Below are positions 1 to 10,128 of a DNA stretch of 64,000 bases, in pieces. The notes beneath the pieces are model-generated. The model saw only the letters and a list, made by a program, of their open reading frames with translations. It did not search any database and had not been told where the DNA came from. A program made the translations under genes and the position numbers. Each line of letters starts with the position of its first letter. The first letter of the stretch is position 1. Source of the DNA: Streptomyces sp. SCSIO 75703 (GTDB lineage: Bacteria; Actinomycetota; Actinomycetes; Streptomycetales; Streptomycetaceae); NCBI RefSeq assembly GCF_036607905.1, contig NZ_CP144555.1, positions 4,588,001-4,652,000 on the forward strand, in the 5' to 3' direction.

Positions 1-1242
1 GTGCGGGCCGCGCACCGGGACACCGACGAAGACCTGCTCCTGCCCGGCGAGGACCCCGAGCGCGTCCTGCGCGTCGAGACCGCCGAGACCCTGCCCCCCG
101 GCCTCGCCCTCCTCGACGCGCCCGACGTCGACTCCCTGGTCGCCGGCAACCGCGTCCTGGCCGCCGAGCTGATCTGCGCCGCCGACGTCTGGGTGATGGT
201 CACCACCGCCGCCCGCTACGCCGACGCCGTCCCCTGGCACCTGCTGCGCACCGCCAAGGAGTACGACGCCACCCTCGTCACCGTGCTCGACCGGGTGCCC
301 CACCAGGTGGTGGGCGAGGTCTCCCGGCAGTACGCGGCGCTGCTGACCAAGGCCGGGCTCGGCGAGGTGCCCCGCTTCACCGTGCCGGAACTGCCCGAGT
401 CGGCCTGGGGCGGCGGACTGCTGCCCGCCTCCGCCGTGGCGCCGCTGCGCGACTGGCTCGTCCACCGGGCGTACGACCTCGACGCCCGGCACGGCGCCAT
501 GGCCCGTACCGCCCACGGCATCCTCGACTCCCTCAAGACCCGGATGCCCGAACTGGCCGGCGCCGCCGCCGCGCAGTACGCCGCCGCGCTGCGGCTCACC
601 ACGGCCGTGGAGGGCGCGTACGACCGGGAGCACGCGCGCGTGCGGGACCGCCTCCAGGCGGGGGCCGTCCTCGCCGGGGACGCGCGCGAACGGTGGCGGG
701 CCTTCCCCCTCGACTGCGCCCCCGCGGAACTCCTCGACTCGCTGGTCGAGAGCCTGAGCACGCTCCTGCTGTGCGCCGTCACCACCGCCGACGACCGGGT
801 GCGCCGGGCCTGGCACCGCGAACCCGCCGCCCAGGCCCCCGAACTCGCCGGCCGCGACAGCGCGCCGGACACCGCCGAGCACCGCATCGGCATGGCCGTA
901 CGGCGCTGGCGGCGCGAACTGGAGGAGTACGCCGAGGAGGAGGCGGGCGAACTGGACCGGACCACCGCCCCCGACCCGGAGACCGTCGCCGCCCTCGTCG
1001 CCACCGCCCTGCTGGGCGGGCGCCGCGCGCGCAGCGCGGGGGAGCGGCTCGCCGAGCGGATCGGTGCCCACGGCGCGCTGCGCCTGCGCGACCGGGGCGG
1101 ACTGCTGCTCACCGAGTGCGTGGACCGGGTCGTCCGGACCGAACGCGAACTGCGCCTGGCCCCGCTCGACGCGCTGGAGGTCCACCCCGAACCGCAGGCA
1201 GAGCTCATCGCCGCGCTGTCCGTACTGCAGAAGGAGAGGTGA
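1..1242 (+). CDS. dynA: Dynamin-like GTPase, 3' part only (probable DynA)
   Basis: The reading frame is open from the first base, so the true start and the P-loop lie outside the window. The visible 413 residues begin inside the GTPase domain: LLDAPDVDSL near residue 37 looks like a degenerate G3 (DxPG) motif and VTVLDRVP near residue 93 sits where G4 would be. The rest is long helices rich in Ala, Arg and Glu, as in a dynamin stalk, with no membrane segment. It ends 3 bases before a second GTPase gene, whose ribosome site AAGGAGAGG overlaps its last codons. A tandem GTPase pair followed by ssbB matches the dynA-dynB locus described for sporulating Streptomyces, where the proteins stabilise FtsZ rings at sporulation septa. 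The family call is firm; the symbol is inferred from context. Confidence 0.7.
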   Translation: MRAAHRDTDEDLLLPGEDPERVLRVETAETLPPGLALLDAPDVDSLVAGNRVLAAELICAADVWVMVTTAARYADAVPWHLLRTAKEYDATLVTVLDRVPHQVVGEVSRQYAALLTKAGLGEVPRFTVPELPESAWGGGLLPASAVAPLRDWLVHRAYDLDARHGAMARTAHGILDSLKTRMPELAGAAAAQYAAALRLTTAVEGAYDREHARVRDRLQAGAVLAGDARERWRAFPLDCAPAELLDSLVESLSTLLLCAVTTADDRVRRAWHREPAAQAPELAGRDSAPDTAEHRIGMAVRRWRRELEEYAEEEAGELDRTTAPDPETVAALVATALLGGRRARSAGERLAERIGAHGALRLRDRGGLLLTECVDRVVRTERELRLAPLDALEVHPEPQAELIAALSVLQKER

Positions 1243-1245
1243 CCG

Positions 1246-3390
1246 GTGACCGCCGTCACTGACCAGGACCCCACCGAGCACGCCGACCGCGCGCGGGGCG
1301 GCCGGCCCGCCCCGGGCGAGGGCACCCCGGCCCGCGGCGGGGAGGGCCCCGCGAGCGGCGCCGTGGGTGCCGCCGTGGCCGCCTCCTCGGGTGCCGCCGC
1401 CGGGGAGGACCGCGGCGCCCGCCCGCAGGACGCCGGGGAGACCGGCGGAGGACCGCGCGCCGAAGCCCGCCGGGGCGCCGCCGACGGGCCCCCCGCCGGG
1501 CCGCACGCCGCCGCGCGGCCCGGGCGCACCGGGACGGACGGCGGCGGGAACGACGACGGGAGCGACGACGGGGAGGAGGGCGGGGGCGGGGCCGACCCCG
1601 GGCGCTCCCTGGCGCGCGGCGAGGACGGCGCCTGGGACGACGGGCTCATCGCACGCCGCGCCGACGGGAACCCCGCCCGGGGGGAACGATTCCCCGCCGG
1701 CACCGAGCCGTTCCCCACCGGTACGGACCGCCACGCGCCCGGAACCGGCCTCCACCCCACCGGAACGGGCCGGTCCGCCGCCGCGCCGCTGATGCCCCTG
1801 GCGTACGACGGGCACCTCCGCTCCCGCCTGGACGCGCTGCGCGAACTGGTCGGCCTCTCCCGCGCCCGGCTCGACGGCGGCACCCTCGCCGAGGCGGGCC
1901 GGGTCCTCGACGAGGCCGCCGCCCGGCGCAGGCTCTCCGGCCGGCACACCGTCGTCGCCATCGCGGGCGCCACCGGCAGCGGCAAGTCCCAGCTCTTCAA
2001 CACCCTCGCGGGCGTCACCCTCTCCGAGACCGGTGTCCGCCGCCCCACCACCTCCGCGCCCATCGCCTGTAGCTGGAGCGACGGCGCGGCCAGCCTCCTG
2101 GACCGGCTGGAGATCCCCGGCCGGCTCCGGCGGCGCCCCGTCCAGCACTCCGACGCCGACGCCCTGCTGCGCGGACTCGTCCTCGTCGACCTGCCCGACC
2201 ACGACTCGGCGGCCGTACGGCACCGCGACCAGGTGGACCGCGTCCTCGGCCTGGTCGACGCCGTCATCTGGGTCGTCGACCCGGAGAAGTACGCGGACGC
2301 CGTCCTGCACGAGCGCTACCTGCGGCCGATGGCCGGTCACGCCGAGGTGACCTTCGTCGTCCTCAACCAGATCGACCGGCTGCCTGGCGAGGCCGCCGAG
2401 CAGGTCCTCGACGACCTGCGCCGCCTGCTCGACGAGGACGGCATCGCGCTCGGCGAGTACGACGAACCCGGCGCCACCGTCCTCGCCCTGTCCGCGCTCA
2501 CCGGCGAGGGCGTGGGCGACCTTCGCGAGGCGCTCGGCCGGTTCGTCGCCGAACGCCGGGCCCCGGCCCGCCGGATCGCCGCCGACGTGGACGCCGCCGC
2601 GGCGCGCCTGCGGCCCGTGTACGTCACCGGGCGGCGGGCCGGGCTCAGCGAGGAGGCGCGGGAGGAGTTCGCGGACCGGCTCGCGGACGCCGTCGGCGCC
2701 ACCGCCGCCGGGGAGGCCGCCGAACGCGCCTGGCTCCGCAACGCCAACCGTGCGTGCGGCACACCGTGGCTCCGGTTGTGGCGCTGGTCGCGCGACCGGC
2801 GCGCACCGTCCGCCTCGCGCTCCGTGCCGCGCGCCCCGGTGGACGAGGAGACCACCGCGCGCCAGCGCGTCGAGCAGGCCGTGCACACGGTGGCCGACCG
2901 GGCCGCGGCCGGGCTCCCGGTGCCCTGGGCGCAGGCGCTGCGCGAGGCGGCCCTGCGCGGCGCCGAGGACCTGCCGCGGGCGCTGGACGAGCTGGCCGGG
3001 CGTTCGGGGCCGCCGCCGGGGCGTCCGCCGCGGCCCGGGTGGTGGCCGGTGGCGGTGCTGGCGCAGGCGTCGATGACGCTGTTGCAGGTGGTGGGCGGTC
3101 TGTGGCTGCTCGGCCAGATCCTCGGCGTCCTGCCGCCGAACCTGGGCGTGCCGGTGCTGCTGATGCTGGCCGGCATCGTGGGCGGCCCGCTCATCGAGTG
3201 GAGCTGCCGGATGGCGGCCCGCGGCCCGGCCCGGCGCTACGGGCAGGAGGCGGAACGCCGATTGCGGGAGGCCGCCGCGGGCTGCGGCCGGGCGCGGGTG
3301 CTGGACCCGCTGGCGGCGGAGCTGCTGCGGTACCGGGAGGTGCGGGAGCAGTACGCGCGGGTCACGGGGGTGGGCGCGGCGACGGGGTGA
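1246..3390 (+). CDS. dynB: Membrane-anchored dynamin-like GTPase (probable DynB, YfjP family)
   Basis: GTG start with AAGGAGAGG 6 bases upstream. The protein has 714 residues. Residues 1-180 are low-complexity Gly/Pro/Asp/Arg sequence and probably disordered. The GTPase domain follows, with P-loop GATGSGKS at 241-248, a Thr-rich switch (RRPTTSAP), G3 DLPDHDS and G4 NQID. Near the C-terminus two hydrophobic segments (about 600-650) form a membrane hairpin, followed by a short helical tail. In the family such paired GTPases form a membrane-remodelling complex; the partner is the gene immediately upstream, and only this protein has membrane segments. Co-transcription with it is near certain given the 3-base gap. 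The alternative is a generic YfjP/HSR1-type GTPase of unknown role. Confidence 0.75.
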   Translation: MTAVTDQDPTEHADRARGGRPAPGEGTPARGGEGPASGAVGAAVAASSGAAAGEDRGARPQDAGETGGGPRAEARRGAADGPPAGPHAAARPGRTGTDGGGNDDGSDDGEEGGGGADPGRSLARGEDGAWDDGLIARRADGNPARGERFPAGTEPFPTGTDRHAPGTGLHPTGTGRSAAAPLMPLAYDGHLRSRLDALRELVGLSRARLDGGTLAEAGRVLDEAAARRRLSGRHTVVAIAGATGSGKSQLFNTLAGVTLSETGVRRPTTSAPIACSWSDGAASLLDRLEIPGRLRRRPVQHSDADALLRGLVLVDLPDHDSAAVRHRDQVDRVLGLVDAVIWVVDPEKYADAVLHERYLRPMAGHAEVTFVVLNQIDRLPGEAAEQVLDDLRRLLDEDGIALGEYDEPGATVLALSALTGEGVGDLREALGRFVAERRAPARRIAADVDAAAARLRPVYVTGRRAGLSEEAREEFADRLADAVGATAAGEAAERAWLRNANRACGTPWLRLWRWSRDRRAPSASRSVPRAPVDEETTARQRVEQAVHTVADRAAAGLPVPWAQALREAALRGAEDLPRALDELAGRSGPPPGRPPRPGWWPVAVLAQASMTLLQVVGGLWLLGQILGVLPPNLGVPVLLMLAGIVGGPLIEWSCRMAARGPARRYGQEAERRLREAAAGCGRARVLDPLAAELLRYREVREQYARVTGVGAATG

Positions 3391-3406
3391 GTCCCGTCGC
3401 CGGCGG

Positions 3407-3449
3407 GCCACGGGCTACGGGCCACGGGCTACGGGCTACGAGCCACGGG
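3407..3449. repeat. 14-bp tandem repeat after dynB
   Basis: Two perfect copies of GCCACGGGCTACGG lie at 3407-3420 and 3421-3434, followed by a decayed third unit to about 3449. They lie just past the dynB stop codon in the 332-base gap before ssbB. Apart from this repeat and the DnaA-box-like sites below, I see no gene in 3391-3722. Confidence 0.85.
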
Positions 3450-3542
3450 TCACCGGGTGCGGGTGCGCGGGCGGCGGTCGCCGCTTGGTCGGGTGGCGGA
3501 CCGGTGGCGGCGTCTGGGCCGCCACCCGTCCGGGTGGCCGGA

Positions 3543-3569
3543 TTGTCCACAGACCCGGGGTTGCCCACA
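3543..3569 (+). promoter_or_regulatory. Two DnaA-box-like 9-mers upstream of ssbB
   Basis: TTGTCCACA at 3543-3551 is identical to the preferred Streptomyces DnaA box. TTGCCCACA at 3561-3569 differs at one base and lies in the same orientation 18 bases further on. They sit about 155-180 bases upstream of the ssbB start, in a region where T and A runs are otherwise rare. DnaA binding here is inference. Confidence 0.5.
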
Positions 3570-3722
3570 GCCCCCGGCGGGCTTCGCGCGGCCGGTGCAG
3601 TCTGGCCGCACGGCGAGCGCACGGGACGCGGTCGCCGACAGGAGCGGCGGCCCGGCCCGGACCGCCGCCGAGACCGCAGCCGTACGGGCCGGCGCCCGTA
3701 CGGAAAGAGGGGAGCACCCGCG

Positions 3723-4199
3723 ATGAACGAGACCATGATCTGCGCCGTGGGCAACGTGGCGACGCGGCCGGTGTACCGGGAACTGGCGAACGGGGCGTCG
3801 GCCCGGTTCCGGCTCGCCGTCACGGCCCGCTACTGGGACCGCGAGAGGAACGGCTGGACGGACGGCCACACCAACTTCTTCACGGTGTGGGCCGGCCGCC
3901 AGCTCGCCACCAACGCCGCCGCCTCGCTGTCGGTGGGCGAACCGGTCGTCGTCCAGGGCCGGCTGAAGGTCCGCACCGATGTGCGCGACGGACAGAGCCG
4001 GACCTCCGCGGACATCGACGCGGTGGCCATCGGCCACGACCTGGCGCGCGGCACGTCGGCCTTCCGGCGCACCAGCCGGGCGGAGGCGGGCGCCCCTTCG
4101 CCCCGGCGGCCGGAGCCCGACTGGCGGACGCCGGCCCCGGAGGAAACCGCCGAACCCGCCCCCGGCGGACGGGAACCGGAGCCGGCCGCGGTGACGTGA
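3723..4199 (+). CDS. ssbB: Single-stranded DNA-binding protein SsbB
   Basis: ATG start with a GAGGGGAG ribosome site about 10 bases upstream; 158 residues. The N-terminal 105 residues form an OB fold (MICAVGNVATRPVYREL, then NFFTVWAGRQLA, then VVVQGRLKVRT). The C-terminal 45 residues are Pro/Glu/Arg-rich and lack the acidic DDDIPF-type tip of replicative SSBs. Length and missing tip match Streptomyces SsbB, the paralogue needed for proper chromosome segregation during sporulation, rather than SsbA, which has the tip and sits beside rpsF. Position downstream of the dynamin-like pair fits a sporulation role. The residues after the OB fold are probably disordered. Confidence 0.9.
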   Translation: MNETMICAVGNVATRPVYRELANGASARFRLAVTARYWDRERNGWTDGHTNFFTVWAGRQLATNAAASLSVGEPVVVQGRLKVRTDVRDGQSRTSADIDAVAIGHDLARGTSAFRRTSRAEAGAPSPRRPEPDWRTPAPEETAEPAPGGREPEPAAVT

Positions 4200-4231
4200 C
4201 ACGCGAGGCAGGGGTGGCGGAGCGCGGCGGG

Positions 4232-4253
4232 CGCCCCCCGGGCCCGGGGGGCG
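4232..4253. terminator. GC palindrome after ssbB
   Basis: GCCCCCCGGGCCCGGGGGGC at 4233-4252 is a perfect 20-base palindrome, extended by one more pair on each side. It starts 33 bases after the ssbB stop codon. There is no T-tract, which is common for Streptomyces terminators. Confidence 0.5.
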
Positions 4254-4499
4254 GATCGGGGGTGCGGACGCCGGGGCGCGGGGCCGCATCGGGGCGACGT
4301 CGGGTGGTTTTGTCGACATGCCCAGTTCGCGGACGGTGTCGGCGATAACGATTGCGATTCGGATCACCGTTCGGATGAACATCCCGTCAGGCGTGCCGCA
4401 CCACGTCCTTAGGATGCCGAACATGCCCCGTGGGGCTACTGATTTCGCTGGTGGGACCGTTCACCCCACACCAACGGGTCCTGCTCGAAGGGGAATTTG
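4254..4499 (+). promoter_or_regulatory. Upstream region of the thioester-domain gene
   Basis: This stretch is richer in A+T than its surroundings, especially 4340-4500. TTCGGAT occurs twice in direct orientation (4358-4364 and 4370-4376), 12 bases apart, close to one helical turn. The ribosome site AAGGGGA is at 4488-4494. I see no small gene. The direct repeat may be a regulator site, but I cannot name the regulator. Confidence 0.35.
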
Positions 4500-5921
4500 G
4501 TGTTTTCTACGCGCTCAGTGCTGTCCCTGCCAGGCCGGGGGGCCCGCCTCGCCGCCGTCACCCTGGTGTCCGCGCTCGCCGCCGCCGGCGTCGCGGCCGG
4601 CGCGGGCACGGCGACCGCCCAGGACACGGCGAAACGGCACGCGGAGCGCGGCGAGGGCGGGGCGACGGCCACCATCGGCGGCCTCAAGACGTACGGCTCC
4701 GCCGTCATCCACGGGCCCGAGGGCGACCAGGAGGTCGCGGCCGGCCTGTTCGAGATGTCCGTCGAGGGCGGCGGCACGCTCCACACCTACTGCGTCGACA
4801 TCGAGACCCCCACGCAGAAGGACGCCAAGTACGCGGAGACGCCCTGGAGCGGGACCTCCCTCCACGTCAACAAGGACGCCGGCCGCATCCGCTGGATCCT
4901 GCAGAACTCCTACCCGCAGGTGAACGACCTGGCCGCGCTCGCCAAGAAGGCCGGCATCAAGGGCGGCCTGACCGCACAGGACGCGGCGGCCGGCACCCAG
5001 GTCGCCATCTGGCGCTACTCGGACCACGCGGACGTCGAGGCCGTCGAACCCCGCGCCGAACGCCTCGCCGACTACCTGGAGAAGAACGCCCGCGACCTGG
5101 AGGAGCCCGCGGCCTCCCTCACCCTGGACCCGCCCGCCGTCTCCGGCCACCCCGGCGAGCGGCTCGGCCCGGTGACCGTGCACACCAACGCGGGCGGCGC
5201 CACGGTGACCCCGCCCGCGGACGCGGTGGCGGGCGAGGTGCGGGTCGTCGACGAGGACGGGAAGCCCGTGACGGGCGTCCGCGACGGCGACCGGCTCTAC
5301 TTCGAGGTGCCCGAGGACGCCGCCGACGGCACGGCGGGACTGACCGTGCAGGCGTCCACCTCCGTGCCGGTCGGCCGCGCCTTCGCCTCCGAGAGCCGCA
5401 GCCAGACCCAGATCCTGGCCGGCTCCAGCGAGTCCACCGTCTCGGCGGCGGCCACCGCCCTGTGGGCCTCCGCCGGCCCGGCCCCCGCCCTGTCCGCCAC
5501 CAAGAACTGCACGGACGGCGGCCTGGACATCACCACCGACAACAAGGGCGACGAACCCTTCGCCTTCACCCTGCTCGGCACCGAGTACACCGTCCCGGCG
5601 GGCGAGACGAGCACGGTGACCGTCCCGCTCCCCGAGGACCGCGCCTACGACCTCACCGTGCGCGGACCGGCCGGGCTGGAGCAGCGCTTCAGCGGCGTCC
5701 TGGACTGCGAGACCCGCACCGCCACCCTCGCCTCCGGCCCCCAGCCCCTCAGCGGACCGGCCACCGCGCCGGTCTCCGACACCAGCCCCGACCCCAACCT
5801 GGCCGCCACCGGCAGCTCCGACGCCACGCCCCTGATCGGCGGCACCGCCATCGGCCTGGTCGTCATCGGCGGCGCCGTCCTCGTCGCCGCCCGCCGCCGC
5901 GAGGAACGCCACCAGGACTGA
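4500..5921 (+). CDS. Thioester-domain (TQxA) cell-surface protein with LAATG sorting signal
   Basis: The start is GTG at 4500 (473 residues); a TTG three bases earlier is possible, but AAGGGGA is better spaced for GTG. A signal peptide covers about residues 1-40 (Arg-containing start, Ala-rich core, ATAQD). Cys98 in the TYCVD motif and Gln167 in GTQVAIW are the pair that forms an internal Cys-Gln thioester in TED domains (PF08341), which covalently bind surface targets. Beta-sandwich stalk sequence follows, then LAATG at 434-438, a hydrophobic segment and a basic tail. LAxTG is the preferred motif of class E sortases in Streptomyces, so the protein is probably linked to peptidoglycan. No sortase gene is in the window. 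The ligand is unknown. Confidence 0.85.
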   Translation: MFSTRSVLSLPGRGARLAAVTLVSALAAAGVAAGAGTATAQDTAKRHAERGEGGATATIGGLKTYGSAVIHGPEGDQEVAAGLFEMSVEGGGTLHTYCVDIETPTQKDAKYAETPWSGTSLHVNKDAGRIRWILQNSYPQVNDLAALAKKAGIKGGLTAQDAAAGTQVAIWRYSDHADVEAVEPRAERLADYLEKNARDLEEPAASLTLDPPAVSGHPGERLGPVTVHTNAGGATVTPPADAVAGEVRVVDEDGKPVTGVRDGDRLYFEVPEDAADGTAGLTVQASTSVPVGRAFASESRSQTQILAGSSESTVSAAATALWASAGPAPALSATKNCTDGGLDITTDNKGDEPFAFTLLGTEYTVPAGETSTVTVPLPEDRAYDLTVRGPAGLEQRFSGVLDCETRTATLASGPQPLSGPATAPVSDTSPDPNLAATGSSDATPLIGGTAIGLVVIGGAVLVAARRREERHQD

Positions 5922-6318
5922 CCGCCCCCGGGGACCACGGACGCTCGGCCCTTCACTTCCACGGCTGCCGGCCGCGGTCGCCGGCGCTGGTGGCACCCGG
6001 GGAGGCTCCACCGGCCTCACCCCGTCGTGGTCTCCCGCGACCGCCGAGTCGTCCACACGCAGCCCGCCGGCCCGAGCGAGCCACGCACCCGATCCGGCCG
6101 GTGGCGGCGCGGTGATCGTCCGCTGGGCCGCCCTCAGGCCGTCCGCCGCCGCCCGAGTCCGGTCGACGGCGACCGTAAGTGACGGGCAGGTCACCCTCGA
6201 CGCCAGGAAAACCCCAGGTCAGCCGCCCCGCACTGGACGCGTTTCCTCCCCGGGGTGGCGGTGCGGCAAGATGGGGTGTATCTGCCCACTGCCTGATTAA
6301 GCTGCCGGACGGTTTCTC
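5922..6318 (+). promoter_or_regulatory. 397-base gap before ettA
   Basis: No gene is supported here: the open frames on both strands have shadow-type Arg/Pro/Gly composition. The last 60 bases are richer in A+T and presumably hold the ettA promoter, but no clear -35/-10 pair stands out. GGACGG at 6306-6311 is the only ribosome-site-like sequence before the TTG start of ettA. Confidence 0.4.
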
Positions 6319-7983
<1,665 letters not shown>

Positions 7984-7989
7984 TCGGTC

Positions 7990-8409
7990 TTGCGGCACCT
8001 CTACCGCTGCCCGCTGCGCTGGGCGGACATGGACGCGTACGGCCACGTCAACAACGTGGTGTTCCTCCGCTACCTGGAGGAGGCGCGCATCGACTTCCTG
8101 TTCCGCCCGGACAAGGACTTCCAGCAGGGGTCGGTGGTGGCCCGCCACGAGATCGACTACAAGCGGCAGCTCGTCCACCGGCACACGCCGGTGGACATCG
8201 AGCTGTGGGTCACGCGGATCAGGGCCGCCTCCTTCACCCTCGCCTACGAGGTGAAGGACGGCGACCAGGTCTACGTCCGCGCCTCGACCGTGATCGTGCC
8301 GTTCGACTTCGCGGCACAGCGGCCCCGCCGGATCACCGCCGAGGAACGGGAGTTCCTCGAGGAGTACACCGACCCGGCCGAGGACGAGGAGGGGGCCGTC
8401 GCCGCATGA
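7990..8409 (+). CDS. Hotdog-fold acyl-CoA thioesterase (4HBT family)
   Basis: TTG start 6 bases after the ettA stop, without a clear ribosome site, so reinitiation from ettA is likely. The 139 residues show the 4HBT signature WADMDAYGHVNNVVFLRYLEEAR at the N-terminus; I reproduce only its key residues Asp15, Gly18, His19 and Asn21. Asp15 is the expected catalytic residue of the YbgC-type family. The later part (ARHEIDYKRQLV, then YVRASTVIVPFD) is the usual hotdog sheet. The substrate cannot be read from the sequence. The stop codon overlaps the next start (ATGA). Confidence 0.85.
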   Translation: MRHLYRCPLRWADMDAYGHVNNVVFLRYLEEARIDFLFRPDKDFQQGSVVARHEIDYKRQLVHRHTPVDIELWVTRIRAASFTLAYEVKDGDQVYVRASTVIVPFDFAAQRPRRITAEEREFLEEYTDPAEDEEGAVAA

Positions 8410-9083
8410 CGGCCCTCCACCTGGCAGACGAGGGGGAGGCCGCGGACCTCGCGGCCTTCCTCTCCCGGCTGCTCCACTACGACCGCGGCGCCGCGGTCCG
8501 CCTCCAGGCGGCCGGCACCGCGCTCGCCGTCTTCGGCCGCCCGCCCTCCTTCGAGGTGCTGGCGATCCGTACGGCACGGCTCGCCAAGCCGTACGAGAAC
8601 GGCCTCGACGTCACCCTGGACGTGACCGTCTCCGCCGGTGAACTCCTGGAGACCGTCGACGAACCGGCCGCCACCGCGGCCGTGCCCGGCGCGGTGACCG
8701 GACCGCCGTGGGCCGGGGTGCTGCCGCCGCGCGGCGGCTGGCGGCCCGAGCCCGGACTGCCCGGCCCCGGCCGGCTGCGCGCCCTCGTCGCCGACGCGGT
8801 CGCCGAGTTCCGCTCCCGCAGCGACGCGCTGGCGCCGCAGCGGCGCACCCGGGCCGAACTGGACCGGACCGGCCGGGAGATCTGGTCCCGGACCGTCGAG
8901 GGCACCGTGCTGCCGGTACGGGCCGTGCACGCGGCCCAGTCGCTGGGCTTCCTGCGCGCGGCGCCCGGCGAGGAGGAACCGGCCCTCTTCTCCTCGGGGT
9001 CGTGGCTGCGGCTGCGTACCGCCTACGGGTCGGTCGCCGTGCGCACGGCCGGGACGGGCGCCCTCGGCATCAGCGTCCGCTGA
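8406..9083 (+). CDS. Conserved protein of unknown function, coupled to the thioesterase
   Basis: The ATG overlaps the thioesterase stop in ATGA, so translation is coupled. The 225-residue product is soluble and has no signal peptide. I do not recognise a named domain. The N-terminal half (FLSRLLHYDRGAAVRLQA, FGRPPSFEVLAIRTARL) is ordered-looking; the middle has a Pro/Gly loop; the last 40 residues are short beta-like stretches (WLRLRTAYGSVAVRT). Conservation of this gene behind ettA and the thioesterase in relatives would support a shared function. Confidence 0.75.
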   Translation: MTALHLADEGEAADLAAFLSRLLHYDRGAAVRLQAAGTALAVFGRPPSFEVLAIRTARLAKPYENGLDVTLDVTVSAGELLETVDEPAATAAVPGAVTGPPWAGVLPPRGGWRPEPGLPGPGRLRALVADAVAEFRSRSDALAPQRRTRAELDRTGREIWSRTVEGTVLPVRAVHAAQSLGFLRAAPGEEEPALFSSGSWLRLRTAYGSVAVRTAGTGALGISVR

Positions 9084-9085
9084 CC

Positions 9086-9104
9086 CGCCCCCGCGCCGGG
9101 GGCG
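9086..9104. terminator. Hairpin between convergent genes
   Basis: CGCCCCCG and CGGGGGCG pair perfectly (8 bp) around a 3-base loop, inside the 36-base gap between the stop codons of the plus-strand unknown gene and the minus-strand ABC ATPase. It can serve both strands. Confidence 0.6.
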
Positions 9105-9119
9105 ACGGGCGCCCCGCCG

Positions 9120-10082
9120 TCAGCCGTGTTCGCCGGTGTCCGGGCGGACGGTGATGTGGTCCGGCTCCAGTTCCAGGGCGACCCGGTCGCGCATGCCCAG
9201 CGCCCGCGTGTACTCGGCGGGCAACTGGAGCCGGCCCGCCCGGTCGAGCATCGCGTACTCCCGCGCCACCAGCGTCTCGTCACCCGTCGCCGCGTCCACC
9301 TCGCTGCGCCGCAGCACCTCCGTGGAGGTGCGGCCGTCGCGGATGGCGACGGTGCGGCGGACCTCGCCGGCCACCGCCTGGTCGTGGGTGACGATGACGA
9401 TCGTGGTGCCCAGGTGCTCGTTGGCGGTGCGGAACGCGGCGAAGATCTGCTCCGCCGTGTGCGAGTCCAGTTCGCCGGTCGGCTCGTCGGCGAGCAGCAC
9501 CGACGGGGCGCCCGCGAGGGCCACGGCGATGGCGACCCGCTGCTGCTGCCCGCCCGACAGCTCGCGCGGCAGGCGGCCCCGGCAGTCGGCGACCCCCAGC
9601 AACTCCAGGAGTTCCAGGACCCGTTCGCCGCGGGCCCGGCGGGCGGAGCGGCCCCGGGAGCCGGCCAGCCGCATCGGCAGGGCGACGTTCTGCGCCGCCG
9701 TCAGGTACGGCAGCAGGTTCCGCGCCGTCTGCTGCCACACGAAGCCGACCACCTCGCGCCGGTAGGCGAGCCGGTCCCGCGCGGTCATGGTGAGCAGGTC
9801 GCGGCCGGCCACCCGGGCCGCGCCGGCGGTCGGCGTGTCCAGCCCGGCGAGGATGTTCATCAGCGTGGACTTCCCGCTGCCCGACGCGCCCACCAGGGCC
9901 ATCAGCTCGCCCTCGCGCACCAGCAGGTCGAGGCCCTGCAACGCCTGCACCTCCACGCCGTCCGCGCTGAAGACGCGGACCAGCCGGTCGCAGGCGATGA
10001 GGGCGTCGTGCCCGTAGGCGGGCCGGTCCCGGGAGGCGGTGGCCCGGCCGGCCAGGTCGGCGAGGGTGGGATCGGTGGTCAT
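9120..10082 (-). CDS. ABC transporter ATPase with C-terminal AbrB-like domain
   Basis: ATG at 10082 has GAGGAG 6 bases upstream; a GTG at 10142 overlapping the permease stop would add 20 Pro/Asp-rich residues but has a poorer ribosome site. Product 320 residues. It is a LolD/MacB-type ATPase: Walker A GASGSGKS at 65-72, a Q-loop (WQQ), signature LSGGQQQRVAI and Walker B LLADEPTGELD. After the ATPase core, about residues 274-316 read like a SpoVT/AbrB swapped-hairpin: LDRAGRLQLPAEYTRALG, then a short beta strand and ITVRPD. That domain usually binds DNA; here it may serve dimerisation or autoregulation. It is the last gene of an operon with two large FtsX-type permeases. Confidence 0.85.
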   Translation of the reverse strand: MTTDPTLADLAGRATASRDRPAYGHDALIACDRLVRVFSADGVEVQALQGLDLLVREGELMALVGASGSGKSTLMNILAGLDTPTAGAARVAGRDLLTMTARDRLAYRREVVGFVWQQTARNLLPYLTAAQNVALPMRLAGSRGRSARRARGERVLELLELLGVADCRGRLPRELSGGQQQRVAIAVALAGAPSVLLADEPTGELDSHTAEQIFAAFRTANEHLGTTIVIVTHDQAVAGEVRRTVAIRDGRTSTEVLRRSEVDAATGDETLVAREYAMLDRAGRLQLPAEYTRALGMRDRVALELEPDHITVRPDTGEHG

Positions 10083-10128
10083 CGGGGTCTCCTCGAAGAG
10101 CGGGGGCCGGGCGTCCGCGGGCGGCGGC

